Source of the DNA: Actinoplanes sichuanensis
GTDB lineage: Bacteria; Actinomycetota; Actinomycetes; Mycobacteriales; Micromonosporaceae
Assembly: GCF_033097365.1 (NCBI RefSeq)
Contig: NZ_AP028461.1
Location: 8,184,001 to 8,248,000 of the forward strand
DNA length: 64,000 nt
Direction: 5' to 3'
The notes below the pieces were generated by a model. That model was not told the origin of the DNA and did no database searches. It saw only the letters and a program-made list of their open reading frames with translations. Shown here piece by piece: positions 36,663-45,557 of the stretch. The translations under genes were made by a program, and so were the position numbers. Position 1 is the stretch's first letter; each line of letters opens with the position of its first letter.

Positions 36663-36698
36663 ATGCGCGTCTCTCGTAGCGAGTGGTGGCTGCCCTGA
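36663..36698 (+). CDS. trpS leader peptide MRVSRSEWWLP
   Basis: Eleven codons reading MRVSRSEWWLP then TGA. The tandem Trp codons (36684-36689) sit directly before the alternative hairpin segments. The ATG is only 6 bases beyond the -10 hexamer, so the leader would be translated from a leaderless or nearly leaderless mRNA. The peptide is a sensor of tRNA-Trp charging and has no other expected function. Confidence 0.82.
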   Translation: MRVSRSEWWLP

Positions 36699-36734
36699 CG
36701 GGGCGGCTCACCCACACGCGCGTTCATCATTCCG

Positions 36735-36761
36735 CGGCCGCCCTCACCGGGCGGCCGTTTT
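36735..36761 (+). terminator. Intrinsic terminator of the trpS attenuator
   Basis: Perfect 9-base arms (36735-36743 and 36749-36757) around TCACC, followed by TTTT (36758-36761). It lies 56 bases before trpS. Confidence 0.88.
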
Positions 36762-36816
36762 CGTGATCCTGGTCTCCCGGCGGGCGGTCACCCGTACCCC
36801 CTCCAAGGAGATCGAC

Positions 36817-37782
36817 ATGACAGCGACCCGCCGCCTGACCGGCTTCAAGCCCACCGGCCATCTGCATCTCGGAAATCTGCTGGGCGCTCTGCGCCCGCTG
36901 CTCGCGGTGCAGGGACACACCGATTCCATCGCGCTCATCGCGGATCTGCATGCGATGACCATCGAGCACGACCCCCAGCGGGTACGGGCCCTCACGCTCG
37001 AACAGGCGACGGTGATGCTGGCCGCCGGAGTGGATCCGGAACGCACCCCGATCGTCGTGCAGTCGCACGTGCCGGAGCACACCGAACTGCACTACCTGCT
37101 GGAATGCGTGACCGGGTTCGGCGAGGCGGCCCGCATGATCCAGTTCAAGGAGAAGTCGGCCGGCGGCGGTCACGTCCGGTTGAGCCTGCTCACCTATCCG
37201 GTGCTGATGGCCGCCGACATCCTCCTGCACGACACGCTGCAGGTGCCGGTCGGCGACGATCAGAACCAGCACCTGGAGCTCGCCCGTACCCTCGCGACCA
37301 GGTTCAACAGCCGCTACGGGCCGACCTTCACGGTGCCCGAGGGGGTGCGTCCGGAGGCCGCCGCCCGGGTGATGGATCTCGCCGACCCGACCACCAAGAT
37401 GGGCAAGAGCACCGGAACCGGGCGGATCGCGCTACTCGACCCGCCGGAGGTGGTGCGCCGGACGATCGCGCGGGCGGTCACCGACGAGATCGGCGCGGTC
37501 CGCCGCGACCCGGAGAACCAGCCGGGCGTCACCAATCTGATCGACGTCCTGGCCGCCTGCACCGGTCGACCGCCGACCGACCAGCACTCCTACGGCAAGC
37601 TGAAACGCGAGGTCACCGACGCGGTGGAGGCGCTATTGGCGCCCATCCGGGCGCGGCACGCCGAGCTCGCCGACGACCCCGGGCATGTCCGGAAGATCCT
37701 TGCCGAGGGCGCCGAGCGGGTCCGGCCGAGAGCCTCCGAGACGGTACGCCGTACGCGTACCGCCCTGGGCCTACTGGACTAA
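36817..37782 (+). CDS. trpS: Tryptophanyl-tRNA synthetase
   Basis: A 321-residue class I synthetase. The HIGH-type motif appears in FKPTGHLHLGNLLGAL, the KMSKS loop as TTKMGKSTGTG, with the Trp pocket in PVLMAADILLHDTLQVPVGD. It charges tRNA-Trp in the cytosol. ATG 36817 has AAGGAG six bases upstream. Expression is controlled by the attenuator just upstream, typical of an inducible or main TrpRS. Its 3' end overlaps the convergent GNAT gene by 12 bases. Confidence 0.96.
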   Translation: MTATRRLTGFKPTGHLHLGNLLGALRPLLAVQGHTDSIALIADLHAMTIEHDPQRVRALTLEQATVMLAAGVDPERTPIVVQSHVPEHTELHYLLECVTGFGEAARMIQFKEKSAGGGHVRLSLLTYPVLMAADILLHDTLQVPVGDDQNQHLELARTLATRFNSRYGPTFTVPEGVRPEAAARVMDLADPTTKMGKSTGTGRIALLDPPEVVRRTIARAVTDEIGAVRRDPENQPGVTNLIDVLAACTGRPPTDQHSYGKLKREVTDAVEALLAPIRARHAELADDPGHVRKILAEGAERVRPRASETVRRTRTALGLLD

Positions 37783-38205
37783 CGCGGGCAGCCGCTTCTC
37801 GAACCGCACCCGGCCCGGCGCGATCGGCGTGACCTGCCGGTACCCGGACGACTGATAGAGGGCGATCGCCGCGGCCAGCCCGGACTCCAACTCCACCCGG
37901 AGCAGGGGCCGGTCGGCGGCGAGCGCCTCCTCCTCGATCGCCACGATCATCTGGCGGGCCAGGCCGCGACCGCGGAAGGCCGGGCGCACGTACATCCGCC
38001 GTAGTTCGGCGGCGCCCGGCCCGTGCGCCTGCCAGGCCGCACACGCGACACCCCGGCCGTTCACGACACCGACCAGATACTCGACGTCATCGTCCGGTTC
38101 GAATATCCGGCCCGCCAGGACCCCGGACTCGACCAGTTCCCGCTGCTGAGCAGTGATGAGGGCGGCGAGTTCCGGGTCCAGCGAGGGACGGATTTCGATC
38201 AACAC
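37771..38205 (-). CDS. GNAT family N-acetyltransferase
   Basis: A 144-residue acetyltransferase with the acetyl-CoA pyrophosphate loop in MYVRPAFRGRGLARQMI (RxxGxG/A) and the C-terminal LYQSSGYRQVTPI strand. Start MLIEIRPSLDPELAALI. The substrate is unknown. It lies between obg and trpS, in a position where proB/proA are found in many actinobacteria. Confidence 0.88.
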   Translation of the reverse strand: MLIEIRPSLDPELAALITAQQRELVESGVLAGRIFEPDDDVEYLVGVVNGRGVACAAWQAHGPGAAELRRMYVRPAFRGRGLARQMIVAIEEEALAADRPLLRVELESGLAAAIALYQSSGYRQVTPIAPGRVRFEKRLPALVQ

Positions 38206-38262
38206 AGAGGTGACTCTAGGTGACGACCGTTTCCGGCGGGTTGCGCTGATCTGGCCGGATGC

Positions 38263-39771
38263 CTATTCGTCGGTGTCGCCCTCGCTGTCATCCTCGTCAC
38301 TCACCAGCACGGGGAGCTTCGAGTTGGTGATGGTGCTGACCGTGCCGTCGGCCGCCATGTGCACCATCTCGTCCTCGTTGCGGACACGACGCGCCTTGCG
38401 GGCCGCGAGTCGCTGCGCCGCCGACGGCCTGGTGTCCAGCTCCTCCAGACGGGAGTCGGTGCCGCGCGGGCCGGAGACGTACTCGCCGGCGTTCGGGTGC
38501 CAGTCGAACTCCCGGGTGCCGATCCGCACCGGGTCGCCCGCCTGCGCGCCCCTCTTGGAGAGCTCCGCCTCGACGCCGAGCCGCTCCAGACGGTCACCGA
38601 GGTAACCGACCGCCTCGTCGTTGTCGAAGTTGGTCTGCTTGATCCAGCGCTCCACCTGGGTGCCGCGGATCACGAAGACGCCGTCCTCGTCCTGCTCGAT
38701 CGTGAAGCCGGTGTCGTCGACCGCGCGCGGGCGGATCACGATCCGGGTGGCCTCCTCGACCGGCTTGGCGGCGCGGTACTCGGCGACCAGCTTGGCCAGG
38801 GCGAAGCCGAACTCGCGCAGGCCCTCCCGGGTCATCGCGCTGACCTCGAACACCTGGTAGCCACGGGCCTCCAGGTCGGGGCGGACCATCTCGGCCAGGT
38901 CGCGACCGTCCGGGATGTCGATCTTGTTCAGCACCACGATCCGGGGCCGGTCCTCCAGCCCGCCGTACGCGGACAGCTCGGCCTCGATCGCGTCCAGGTC
39001 GGCCAGTGGGTCACGCTCGATCTCCGGCGCCGCCGCATCCAGCACGTGCACCAGCACCGAGGTCCGCTCGATGTGCCGCAGGAACTGCATGCCCAGGCCC
39101 TTGCCGGTGGCCGCGCCGGGGATCAGGCCCGGCACGTCGGCGATGGTGTAGGTGTGCTCGCCGGCCTGCACCACACCCAGGTTCGGCACCAGGGTGGTGA
39201 ACGGGTAGTCGGCGATCTTCGGCTTGGCCGCGGACATCACCGCGATCAGCGACGACTTGCCCGCCGACGGGAAGCCGACCAGACCGACGTCGGCGACACT
39301 CTTCAGCTCCAGCACCACGTCCAGCTGGTCACCGGGCTCACCCAGCTCGGCGAAGCCGGGCACCTTGCGCCGGGCGTTGGCCAGCGACGCGTTACCCCGG
39401 CCACCGCGACCGCCCCGGGCCACGGTGAACTCGGTGCCGGCGCCGACCATGTCGGCCAGCACCTCGCCGTCCTCGGTCTGCACGACCGTGCCGTCCGGCA
39501 CCTTGAGGATCAGGTCACGGCCGGTCGCGCCGTCCCGGTTCGAGCCGGCGCCGCCACCACCGTTGTTGGCCTTGATGTGCGGATGGAAGTGGAAGTCCAG
39601 CAGGGTGTGCTGCTGCGGGTCCACCACCAGGGTGATACTGCCGCCGTGCCCGCCGTTGCCGCCGTCCGGTCCGCCGAGCGGCTTGAACTTCTCCCGGTGC
39701 ACGGAGGCACAGCCGTGGCCGCCGTCACCCGCCTGCAGGTGCAGCACTACCCGGTCGACGAACGTGGTCAC
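38263..39771 (-). CDS. obg: Obg family GTPase (CgtA)
   Basis: A 502-residue GTPase: glycine-rich Obg fold ([33 protein letters not shown], residues 1-158), G domain ([34 protein letters not shown], about 159-330) and the Obg C-terminal domain (about 345-425) with an acidic tail ending [12 protein letters not shown]. It acts in late 50S assembly and stress control. It follows rplU-rpmA, separated by a strong terminator. Confidence 0.96.
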   Translation of the reverse strand: MTTFVDRVVLHLQAGDGGHGCASVHREKFKPLGGPDGGNGGHGGSITLVVDPQQHTLLDFHFHPHIKANNGGGGAGSNRDGATGRDLILKVPDGTVVQTEDGEVLADMVGAGTEFTVARGGRGGRGNASLANARRKVPGFAELGEPGDQLDVVLELKSVADVGLVGFPSAGKSSLIAVMSAAKPKIADYPFTTLVPNLGVVQAGEHTYTIADVPGLIPGAATGKGLGMQFLRHIERTSVLVHVLDAAAPEIERDPLADLDAIEAELSAYGGLEDRPRIVVLNKIDIPDGRDLAEMVRPDLEARGYQVFEVSAMTREGLREFGFALAKLVAEYRAAKPVEEATRIVIRPRAVDDTGFTIEQDEDGVFVIRGTQVERWIKQTNFDNDEAVGYLGDRLERLGVEAELSKRGAQAGDPVRIGTREFDWHPNAGEYVSGPRGTDSRLEELDTRPSAAQRLAARKARRVRNEDEMVHMAADGTVSTITNSKLPVLVSDEDDSEGDTDE

Positions 39772-39827
39772 TTGCGACTCCGTTTTCCAGATCGATGCAC
39801 GGCGCTTGGAAGCACCGCAGAAAACAA

Positions 39828-39863
39828 CAGCGGGCCGCGGACCCGAGGGTCCACGGCCCGCTG
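39828..39863 (-). terminator. Terminator after rpmA
   Basis: Seventeen-base arms (39828-39844, 39847-39863) pair with one mismatch; on the minus strand the stem is followed by TTGTTTTCTG. It lies between rpmA and obg, so obg needs read-through or its own promoter in the remaining 56 bases. Confidence 0.82.
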
Positions 39864-39873
39864 TAGAGAAAAA

Positions 39874-40131
39874 CTACTCCGCGACCGGCACGATGCTGAC
39901 GGTCTTGCGACCGCGCGCGGTGCCGAACTGGACGTTGCCGGCGGCGAGCGCGAACAGCGTGTCGTCGCCGCCACGGCCCACCAGGTCGCCGGGGTGGAAC
40001 TTCGTGCCCCGCTGGCGGATCAGGATCTCGCCAGCGTTGACCAGCTGGCCACCGAACCGCTTGACACCAAGTCGCTGGGCGGCGGACTCACGGCCGTTAC
40101 GCGAGCTGGATGCACCCTTTTTATGAGCCAT
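39874..40131 (-). CDS. rpmA: 50S ribosomal protein L27
   Basis: An 85-residue protein with [20 protein letters not shown] and [19 protein letters not shown], diagnostic of bL27. Its N-terminal arm reaches the peptidyl-transferase centre. It starts directly with the mature AHKKG sequence, so no Firmicute-type cleaved N-terminal extension. Seven bases after rplU. Confidence 0.98.
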   Translation of the reverse strand: MAHKKGASSSRNGRESAAQRLGVKRFGGQLVNAGEILIRQRGTKFHPGDLVGRGGDDTLFALAAGNVQFGTARGRKTVSIVPVAE

Positions 40132-40138
40132 GGCGCGC

Positions 40139-40453
40139 CTACTTCCCGGTCTTGATGCCGGTCACCTTGACGCGGGTCAGCGGCTGGCGGTGCCCCTGGC
40201 GCTTGTGGTAGCCGGTCTTGTTCTTGAACTTGTGGATCCGGATCTTCGGACCCTTGGTGTGCTCGGCGATCTCGCCGGACACCGTAACGTTGGCAAGCTT
40301 GGCCGCTTCGGTCACCAGGTTGTCACCGTCGACGAGGAGGACCGCGGCGAGGGTCAGGGCGTCGCCGGGCTGACCCGCGAGCTTCTCGACCTCGATCACG
40401 TCGCCCTCGGCAACCTTGTACTGCTTGCCGCCGGTCTTGACGATCGCGTACAT
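40139..40453 (-). CDS. rplU: 50S ribosomal protein L21
   Basis: A 104-residue protein starting [20 protein letters not shown] and containing [20 protein letters not shown], diagnostic of bL21. It binds 23S rRNA. First gene of rplU-rpmA; a 178-base gap upstream separates it from the lipoprotein gene and should carry its promoter and leader. Confidence 0.98.
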   Translation of the reverse strand: MYAIVKTGGKQYKVAEGDVIEVEKLAGQPGDALTLAAVLLVDGDNLVTEAAKLANVTVSGEIAEHTKGPKIRIHKFKNKTGYHKRQGHRQPLTRVKVTGIKTGK

Positions 40454-40631
40454 GGGACGCGGACTCCCTGAGACTTACGCAGCCACATGACTGCTGGCGG
40501 ATGGTGCTGAGATTCCGGCAAGCGCTCAAGTGACCCAGTTGATGCGATCATGGAGCGCGCACGGAGCTAGCGCCGAAAAGGCGCCGTCGGAAAGACTACT
40601 TCATCGCAGGGCCGAGACCCAAACCGGGCTG

Positions 40632-41123
40632 TCACCCTCGACCGCAGGCCTTGTCCAGCACGGCGTGCAGCTCGGCCAGCTTCTTCTCGTCGACCTTGGT
40701 GACGTCGCCCTTGAGCGCCGTGACCTGAGCCCCCATCGAGCTCAGCGCCTTCTTCACCGCCGGGTCGGCGGCCAGCTTGGACATGTCCAGCAGGGCGAAG
40801 GAGAAGTTCTGCAGGTCACGTGTGACCTTCTCCTGCGCCTTGGCCTTCGCTTCCGCACCCTCGGCGGCGGCCCGGACGAGCAACTGGTAGTCCTCGGCGA
40901 AGGTCTTGCCGAACTCGTTGCTGGTCCGGCTCGCCTGAGCGCAGATCGCCTCGGTGTCCTCGGAGAGCGCGGCATCGGTCGGCTTCTCGGTCTGCTGAGC
41001 CGCGGGCGCGCTGCCGTCAGGCGTGGCGGGGGCGGGCGGCTCGTCGCTTCCGGAGCAGCCGGTCAGCAGGACCGCGGAGATCGCCACGGCGGCGAGGGTC
41101 GGGACGAGGGCAGGGATGCGCAT
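40632..41123 (-). CDS. Secreted lipoprotein of unknown function
   Basis: A 163-residue protein with a lipoprotein signal (ALVPTLAAVAISAVLLTGC, Cys about 23), a Pro/Ala/Thr linker and a helical domain (residues about 55-160) containing two Cys (EAICAQ and DKACGRG) that could form a disulfide. The helices are Lys/Ala/Glu rich. Located between rne and rplU, where it is not usually found. I do not recognise a family beyond small actinobacterial helical lipoproteins. Confidence 0.75.
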   Translation of the reverse strand: MRIPALVPTLAAVAISAVLLTGCSGSDEPPAPATPDGSAPAAQQTEKPTDAALSEDTEAICAQASRTSNEFGKTFAEDYQLLVRAAAEGAEAKAKAQEKVTRDLQNFSFALLDMSKLAADPAVKKALSSMGAQVTALKGDVTKVDEKKLAELHAVLDKACGRG

Positions 41124-41174
41124 GGAACTCGGTCTCCTCGGGGGACAGGGATCGATCCGCCGAGGGTAACGGAA

Positions 41175-41224
41175 AACCCGGCCCGGCAGTTAACTTTCTT
41201 TACAAGTAACTGCCGGGCCGGGTT
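41175..41224 (-). terminator. Terminator of rne
   Basis: Perfect 18-base arms (41175-41192, 41207-41224) with a 14-base loop, 9 bases beyond the rne stop codon; on the minus strand it is followed by TTTTCC. One of the strongest hairpins in the window. Confidence 0.92.
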
Positions 41225-41232
41225 CACACAGG

Positions 41233-44200
41233 TCAGGGACGCGTACGCCGCCTCGCGCCACCGCGACGCGACCGGCGGCGAGTGCCTGTACCGGCGCCCA
41301 CCACGTCGTCGTCCTCGTCCTCGTCGTCTTCCGCCGCATCCGGGTCGTCCGCACCGACGAGCCGCAGCGGCTCCTCCGCGGACTCCCCGTGCGTGCCGTT
41401 CTGCTCGGCGGGAACGTCGTAGCGGGACAGGTCGTACCCGCTGATGTCGTAGTCGTCGCCATCGTCCGAGGTGGTCAGCGCCGGCTTCGGCGCCCGCCGG
41501 ACGATGCCCGACCCGGCGACCGGGGCGGGCGGCACCTCGGCCACCTCCGCGGCCGGGCCCGGCTCCGGCTCGATGACCGGTTCGACAACCGGCGCCACGG
41601 CCGGCTCCACGACCGGCGCCACGACCTCGGTCACCTCGGGGACCGTCTCCACGGCCTCGACCGGCTGCTCCACCGGAGTGCTGTCGCCGCCCCGACGCCG
41701 CCGCTGGCGGGTCGCGGGCTGCTGCTGCACCGGCGCCTCGGTGCGGGCCGGCGCCGCGGCGACCGTCTTCACCTGGGTGCTCGCGCCGCCACCGGTGGAA
41801 CCACCGCCGTTCGACCGCTTCTCCGGCACCGGCTCCGGGTGGATCACCACACCGCGACCCTTGCAGTGGTCACACGTCTCGCTGAACGCCTCGAGCAGCC
41901 CCGCGCCGATCCGCTTCCGGGTCATCTGCACCAGGCCCAGCGAGGTGATCTCGGTGACCTGGTGCTTGGTCCGGTCCCGGCCCAGGCACTCGGTGAGCCG
42001 GCGCAGCACCAGCTCCCGGTTGCTCTCCAGCACCATGTCGATGAAGTCGATCACCACGATGCCGCCGAGGTCACGCAGCCGCAGCTGGCGCACGATCTCC
42101 TCGGCCGCCTCCAGGTTGTTGCGGGTGACCGTCTCCTCCAGGTTGCCGCCGGCGCCGGTGTACTTACCGGTGTTGACGTCGACGACGGTCATCGCCTCGG
42201 TCCGGTCGATCACCAGGTGACCACCGGACGGCAGGAACACCTTGCGGTCCAGGCCCTTCATGATCTGCTCGTCGATGCGCCACTCGGCGAAGACGTCGGC
42301 CATGCCGGTGTGCCGCCGCAGTCGCTCCACCAGGTCCGGGGAGACCGAGTCGAGGTAGTTCTCGACCTCGGCGTACGCCTGCTCGCCCTGCACCACCAGC
42401 TCGCGGAAGTCCTCGTTGAAGAGGTCCCGGACCACCCGGATCACCAGGTCGGGCTCCTCGGAGAGCGCCCGCGGGGCGTTGCCCTCGGTGGCCCGGGCCT
42501 GGATGTCCTCCCACTGCGCCTGCAGCCGCTTGACGTCCCGGGCCAGCTCGTCCTCGCTCGCGCCCTCGGCCGCGGTCCGGACGATCACCCCGGCGCCGTC
42601 CGGCACCAGCTTCTTCAGAATGTCGCGCAGCCGCTTGCGCTCGTTGTCCGGCAGCTTGCGGCTGATGCCCGAGGCGTTGCCGTTCGGCACGTAGACCAGG
42701 TGCCGGCCGGAGAGCGCGATGTGGCTGGTCAGCCGGGCGCCCTTGTGACCGATCGGGTCCTTGGTGACCTGCACCAGCACCGAGTCGCCGGAGCGCAGCG
42801 CCTGCTCGATCGAGCGGGCGCGCCCCTCCAGACCGGTGGCGTCCCAGTTGACCTCACCGGCGTAGAGCACGGCGTTACGGCCACGGCCGACGTCGACGAA
42901 CGCGGCCTCCATGCTCGGCAGCACGTTCTGCACCTTGCCCAGGTACACGTTGCCGACCATGGTGCCGGACGTCGCCCGGGCCACGTAGTGCTCGACCAGG
43001 ATCCCGTCTTCCAGGACCGCGATCTGGGTACGGTCCTGCTTCTGCCGGACCACCATGACCCGGTCGACCGCCTCGCGACGGGCCAGGAACTCCGACTCAC
43101 TCAGGATCGGCGGGCGGGTGCGACGCTGCTCACGGCCGTCCCGGCGGCGCTGGCGCTTGGCCTCCAGCCGGGTCGAGCCGGAGACGCCCTGCACCTCGTC
43201 GGAGGTACGGCGGGGCTCACGAACCCGGACGACGGTGTGCACGCCGTCCTCGATGCCACCGGTCTCGGCGTCACCGGAGCCCTTACGGCGGCGGCGACGC
43301 CGACGGCGGGTGACCCCGTCGCCCTCGCTCTCGCCGTCCTCCGGCTCCTCCTCGTCCTCACCCTCGTCGGCGGACGCCTCGGCGCCCTCCTCCGCGTCCG
43401 ACTCGGCGTCGGCGTCACCGTCCTCGGCGTCGTCGGACGGGCCCTTGCCCCGGCCCCGGCCACGACGGCCCCGCCGACGGCGGCGACGGCCCAGGCCGCC
43501 GTCCTCGTCGTCGTCGCCCTCGTCGCCGTCCTCGATGTCGTCGGCGCTCTCGTCGGCCTCGTCCACGGCGGGCTCGGCCTCGGCGACCGCGACCTCGGCG
43601 GGCTCCTCGGCCGCGCCCCGGCGACGGCGACGGCTGCGGCGGGCGCCCTCGGCGGGCTCCTCCGCGATGGTCTCGGGCTCGGCGGTCACCTCGGCGGCCA
43701 CCGGCTCGACGGTGACCTCCGGCACGGCGGCGGCCGGGCGGCGACGACGGGTCGCCGGAGCGACCGGCTCGGCCTGGGTGGCCTCCGGCGGCATGAACAG
43801 CACCGCGGGCGGCAGGGCGGCGCGGCGGCCACGGGTGGGCTCGGCCGGCTGCTCCTCCACGAAGTCGTCGTCGAGCGGGAGGATGCCGACCATCGGGACA
43901 CCGGCGGCGCGGGCCGCGGAGGCGGCCTCCACGGCGGCGTCCTCGATGAGGGCGGCCTCGTCCTCGGTGAGCTCCTCGTCGGCGGACGCGATGACCGCCA
44001 CCTCGGCCGGGACGTCGGCGGGGGTCGGGTCCTCGATGAGCGCGGGCTGTTCGGCGACCGGCTCGACCTTCTTACGGCGGGCCCTGGTGGCCTTCTTCAC
44101 CGGCGCGACGGGCGCCTCGGCGATCTCGGCGACGGGACCGGCCGTTGACTCGACGGCGGGACCAGCCGGTGACTCAGCGGCGGCGCTCTCATCCGCCGGC

Positions 44201-44541
44201 GTCTCGGTGACCGGCGTCTCGGTGACCGGCGTCTCGGTGACCGGCGTCTCAGCGGTCGGCGTCTCGGGGACCGGCTCGACCTTCTTACGGCGGGCCCTGG
44301 TGGCCTTCTTCACCGGCGCGACCGGCTCGTCGCCGGCGGCTTTCGCCTCGCTCGCGGCACCGGGCTCGGCGGCGCCGTCGGTCCCCGGGATCTCCGGGGG
44401 CGGCGCGGTTGCTTTGCGGCGCGGGGCGCGCGTCCGGCGGGCCGGGGTCGTGCTTGCGGCGGTATCACCGGTGGGAGCTGTCGCTCCACCCGGTTCGCCG
44501 CCCTGATCACCCAGGTTGACTGGGGGCTCGTTATCGAGCAT
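41233..44541 (-). CDS. rne: Ribonuclease E/G with very long acidic/basic N-terminal extension
   Basis: A 1102-residue protein. Residues 1-500 are low complexity with alternating acidic tracts and Arg clusters (GRRRRRRGRRGRGRG, TRRRRRRRRK). The catalytic part spans about 505-905: S1 domain (NVYLGKVQNVLPSMEAAFVD), catalytic Asp in VVDVNTGK (788) and IDFIDM (832), and the zinc-link CDHCKGRG (Cys 890, 893). The tail is Glu/Pro/Val rich and ends in basic RRRSRRGGARRRTRP. RNase E starts mRNA decay and processes stable RNAs. The N-terminal placement of the disordered region is typical of actinobacteria. ATG 44541 has GGAG upstream. Confidence 0.95.
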   Translation of the reverse strand: MLDNEPPVNLGDQGGEPGGATAPTGDTAASTTPARRTRAPRRKATAPPPEIPGTDGAAEPGAASEAKAAGDEPVAPVKKATRARRKKVEPVPETPTAETPVTETPVTETPVTETPADESAAAESPAGPAVESTAGPVAEIAEAPVAPVKKATRARRKKVEPVAEQPALIEDPTPADVPAEVAVIASADEELTEDEAALIEDAAVEAASAARAAGVPMVGILPLDDDFVEEQPAEPTRGRRAALPPAVLFMPPEATQAEPVAPATRRRRPAAAVPEVTVEPVAAEVTAEPETIAEEPAEGARRSRRRRRGAAEEPAEVAVAEAEPAVDEADESADDIEDGDEGDDDEDGGLGRRRRRRGRRGRGRGKGPSDDAEDGDADAESDAEEGAEASADEGEDEEEPEDGESEGDGVTRRRRRRRRKGSGDAETGGIEDGVHTVVRVREPRRTSDEVQGVSGSTRLEAKRQRRRDGREQRRTRPPILSESEFLARREAVDRVMVVRQKQDRTQIAVLEDGILVEHYVARATSGTMVGNVYLGKVQNVLPSMEAAFVDVGRGRNAVLYAGEVNWDATGLEGRARSIEQALRSGDSVLVQVTKDPIGHKGARLTSHIALSGRHLVYVPNGNASGISRKLPDNERKRLRDILKKLVPDGAGVIVRTAAEGASEDELARDVKRLQAQWEDIQARATEGNAPRALSEEPDLVIRVVRDLFNEDFRELVVQGEQAYAEVENYLDSVSPDLVERLRRHTGMADVFAEWRIDEQIMKGLDRKVFLPSGGHLVIDRTEAMTVVDVNTGKYTGAGGNLEETVTRNNLEAAEEIVRQLRLRDLGGIVVIDFIDMVLESNRELVLRRLTECLGRDRTKHQVTEITSLGLVQMTRKRIGAGLLEAFSETCDHCKGRGVVIHPEPVPEKRSNGGGSTGGGASTQVKTVAAAPARTEAPVQQQPATRQRRRRGGDSTPVEQPVEAVETVPEVTEVVAPVVEPAVAPVVEPVIEPEPGPAAEVAEVPPAPVAGSGIVRRAPKPALTTSDDGDDYDISGYDLSRYDVPAEQNGTHGESAEEPLRLVGADDPDAAEDDEDEDDDVVGAGTGTRRRSRRGGARRRTRP
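44056..44322 (-). repeat. Direct and tandem repeats inside the rne 5' region
   Basis: Two identical 54-base copies (44056-44109 and 44269-44322) encode a VKKATRARRKKVEPV segment twice. Between them five 15-base units (44196-44270; three identical) encode TETPV repeats. All unit lengths are multiples of three, so copy-number change keeps the frame. Confidence 0.9.
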
Positions 44542-44770
44542 GGGGCGCTCTCCAGTTCTCGGCGACCCCGGGCGCGGGTGAGCGCTGCCACGCAGGGTCG
44601 CTGCAAAGTTTTTCGGGCCCGGCCTTCACAAGTCGGGCTTGCCGAAGTCTGCCAGTGAACTTGTCTCAACCTGGCATCAGCCGAAGACCACCGGTCCGTT
44701 GTCCGGCGCCGGGTGTTGCCGCCTCTCGCCACGTTGAAACAAGCTCGGCGAACGCCGACCGACCTCCCGG

Positions 44771-45547
44771 CTAGCGTTCTCCGATGCCGACGTCCACGCG
44801 ATCCGCGTCCAACGGATCAGCGATCTCCCCCTGCGCGGTGAGTGTGCCCTGGGCCAGCCGGGTCACCCGTGGGGGCACCGGCGGCTCCAGGCCGGCCACC
44901 ACGCGCAGGCCGGAGAGGACGTCATCGGGCCGCACGGCGGGAGTCACCTGCCGTACGACAAGGTCGATTATCGCACACGGTACCGCAACGGCCTCGGAAG
45001 GTAGGTCCGGCTCACCGGCGACCTCACACCGCGAGACGGCCGCCCGCGCGTCGAAACTGCGGCGGCCCTGTTTGGTCATGCGCTCGACCAGGACTTCCGA
45101 GGAGCCCAGGAACGCCTCCACGGCCTTCTCCGCCTCGGCGGTCCCGACGCCCGGCAGCTCCAGCCGCCAGTGGGAGGCGTCGATCCGGTCGGCCAGGCTG
45201 CCCGGGCCGGCGATCACCGCCTCCAGCACGTCCAGGCCCGGGGATAGCGCGGCGTCCAGGGCGACGCGCAGCTCCGCCGGGTCGACCGGTGCCTGCAGGC
45301 CGATCTCCAGGTACTCCGCCTCGCTGCCGACGCCGGTCGGGGCGGCGCTGGCGTACGAGATCTTGGGGTGTGGGGTGAAGCCCTGCGAGAAGGCGATCGG
45401 CACGTTCGCACGGCGCAGCGCCCGCTCGAAGGCGCGAGCGAAGTCACGGTGCGAGGTGAAACGCAGTGGGCCACGCTTCGCGTACCGGAGGCGGATCCGC
45501 TGGACGACCGGGGCCTGGCCGCCGACGGGCTGGTTCTTCGGGGGAAT
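44771..45547 (-). CDS. Radical-SAM-associated protein (TIGR03936/DUF2344), apparently started by ATT
   Basis: A 258-residue protein. The family core begins before the first canonical start: from 45547 the frame reads IPPKNQPVGGQAPVVQRIRL, then RYAKRGPLRFTSHRDFARAF, then PIAFSQGFTPHPKISY. The frame is closed upstream by TAG at 45551-45553 and has no ATG, GTG or TTG until GTG 45403, which would delete the conserved first 48 residues. AGGAG (45559-45555) sits exactly 7 bases before ATT 45547, so ATT is the best start. The gene follows the TIGR03960 radical SAM gene by 10 bases and precedes rne, the usual order. The family's role is unknown, likely in a tRNA or cofactor modification step with its partner. 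Confidence 0.85.
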   Translation of the reverse strand: MPPKNQPVGGQAPVVQRIRLRYAKRGPLRFTSHRDFARAFERALRRANVPIAFSQGFTPHPKISYASAAPTGVGSEAEYLEIGLQAPVDPAELRVALDAALSPGLDVLEAVIAGPGSLADRIDASHWRLELPGVGTAEAEKAVEAFLGSSEVLVERMTKQGRRSFDARAAVSRCEVAGEPDLPSEAVAVPCAIIDLVVRQVTPAVRPDDVLSGLRVVAGLEPPVPPRVTRLAQGTLTAQGEIADPLDADRVDVGIGER

Positions 45548-45557
45548 CGTCTATCTC

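Larger units (their letters stand above)
36651..36761 (+). promoter_or_regulatory. Tryptophan attenuator upstream of trpS
   Basis: Elements in order: -10 hexamer TAGTCT (36651-36656), an 11-codon leader peptide with two adjacent Trp codons (36663-36698), GGGGCGGC (36700-36707) able to pair either with the leader-proximal GCTGCCC or with GCCGCCC at 36737-36743, and a terminator. Ribosome stalling on the Trp codons would free segment 2 to form the antiterminator, raising trpS expression when charged tRNA-Trp is short. Confidence 0.85.

Noticed and set aside
40565..40585. Small GGCGCC-TTTT-CGGCGC hairpin before rplU
   Set aside because: Five or six base pairs are too few for a confident terminator; it may be a chance palindrome.
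41389..44148. 919-residue open frame opposite rne
   Set aside because: The frame mirrors the low-complexity and catalytic parts of rne; no domain is recognisable.
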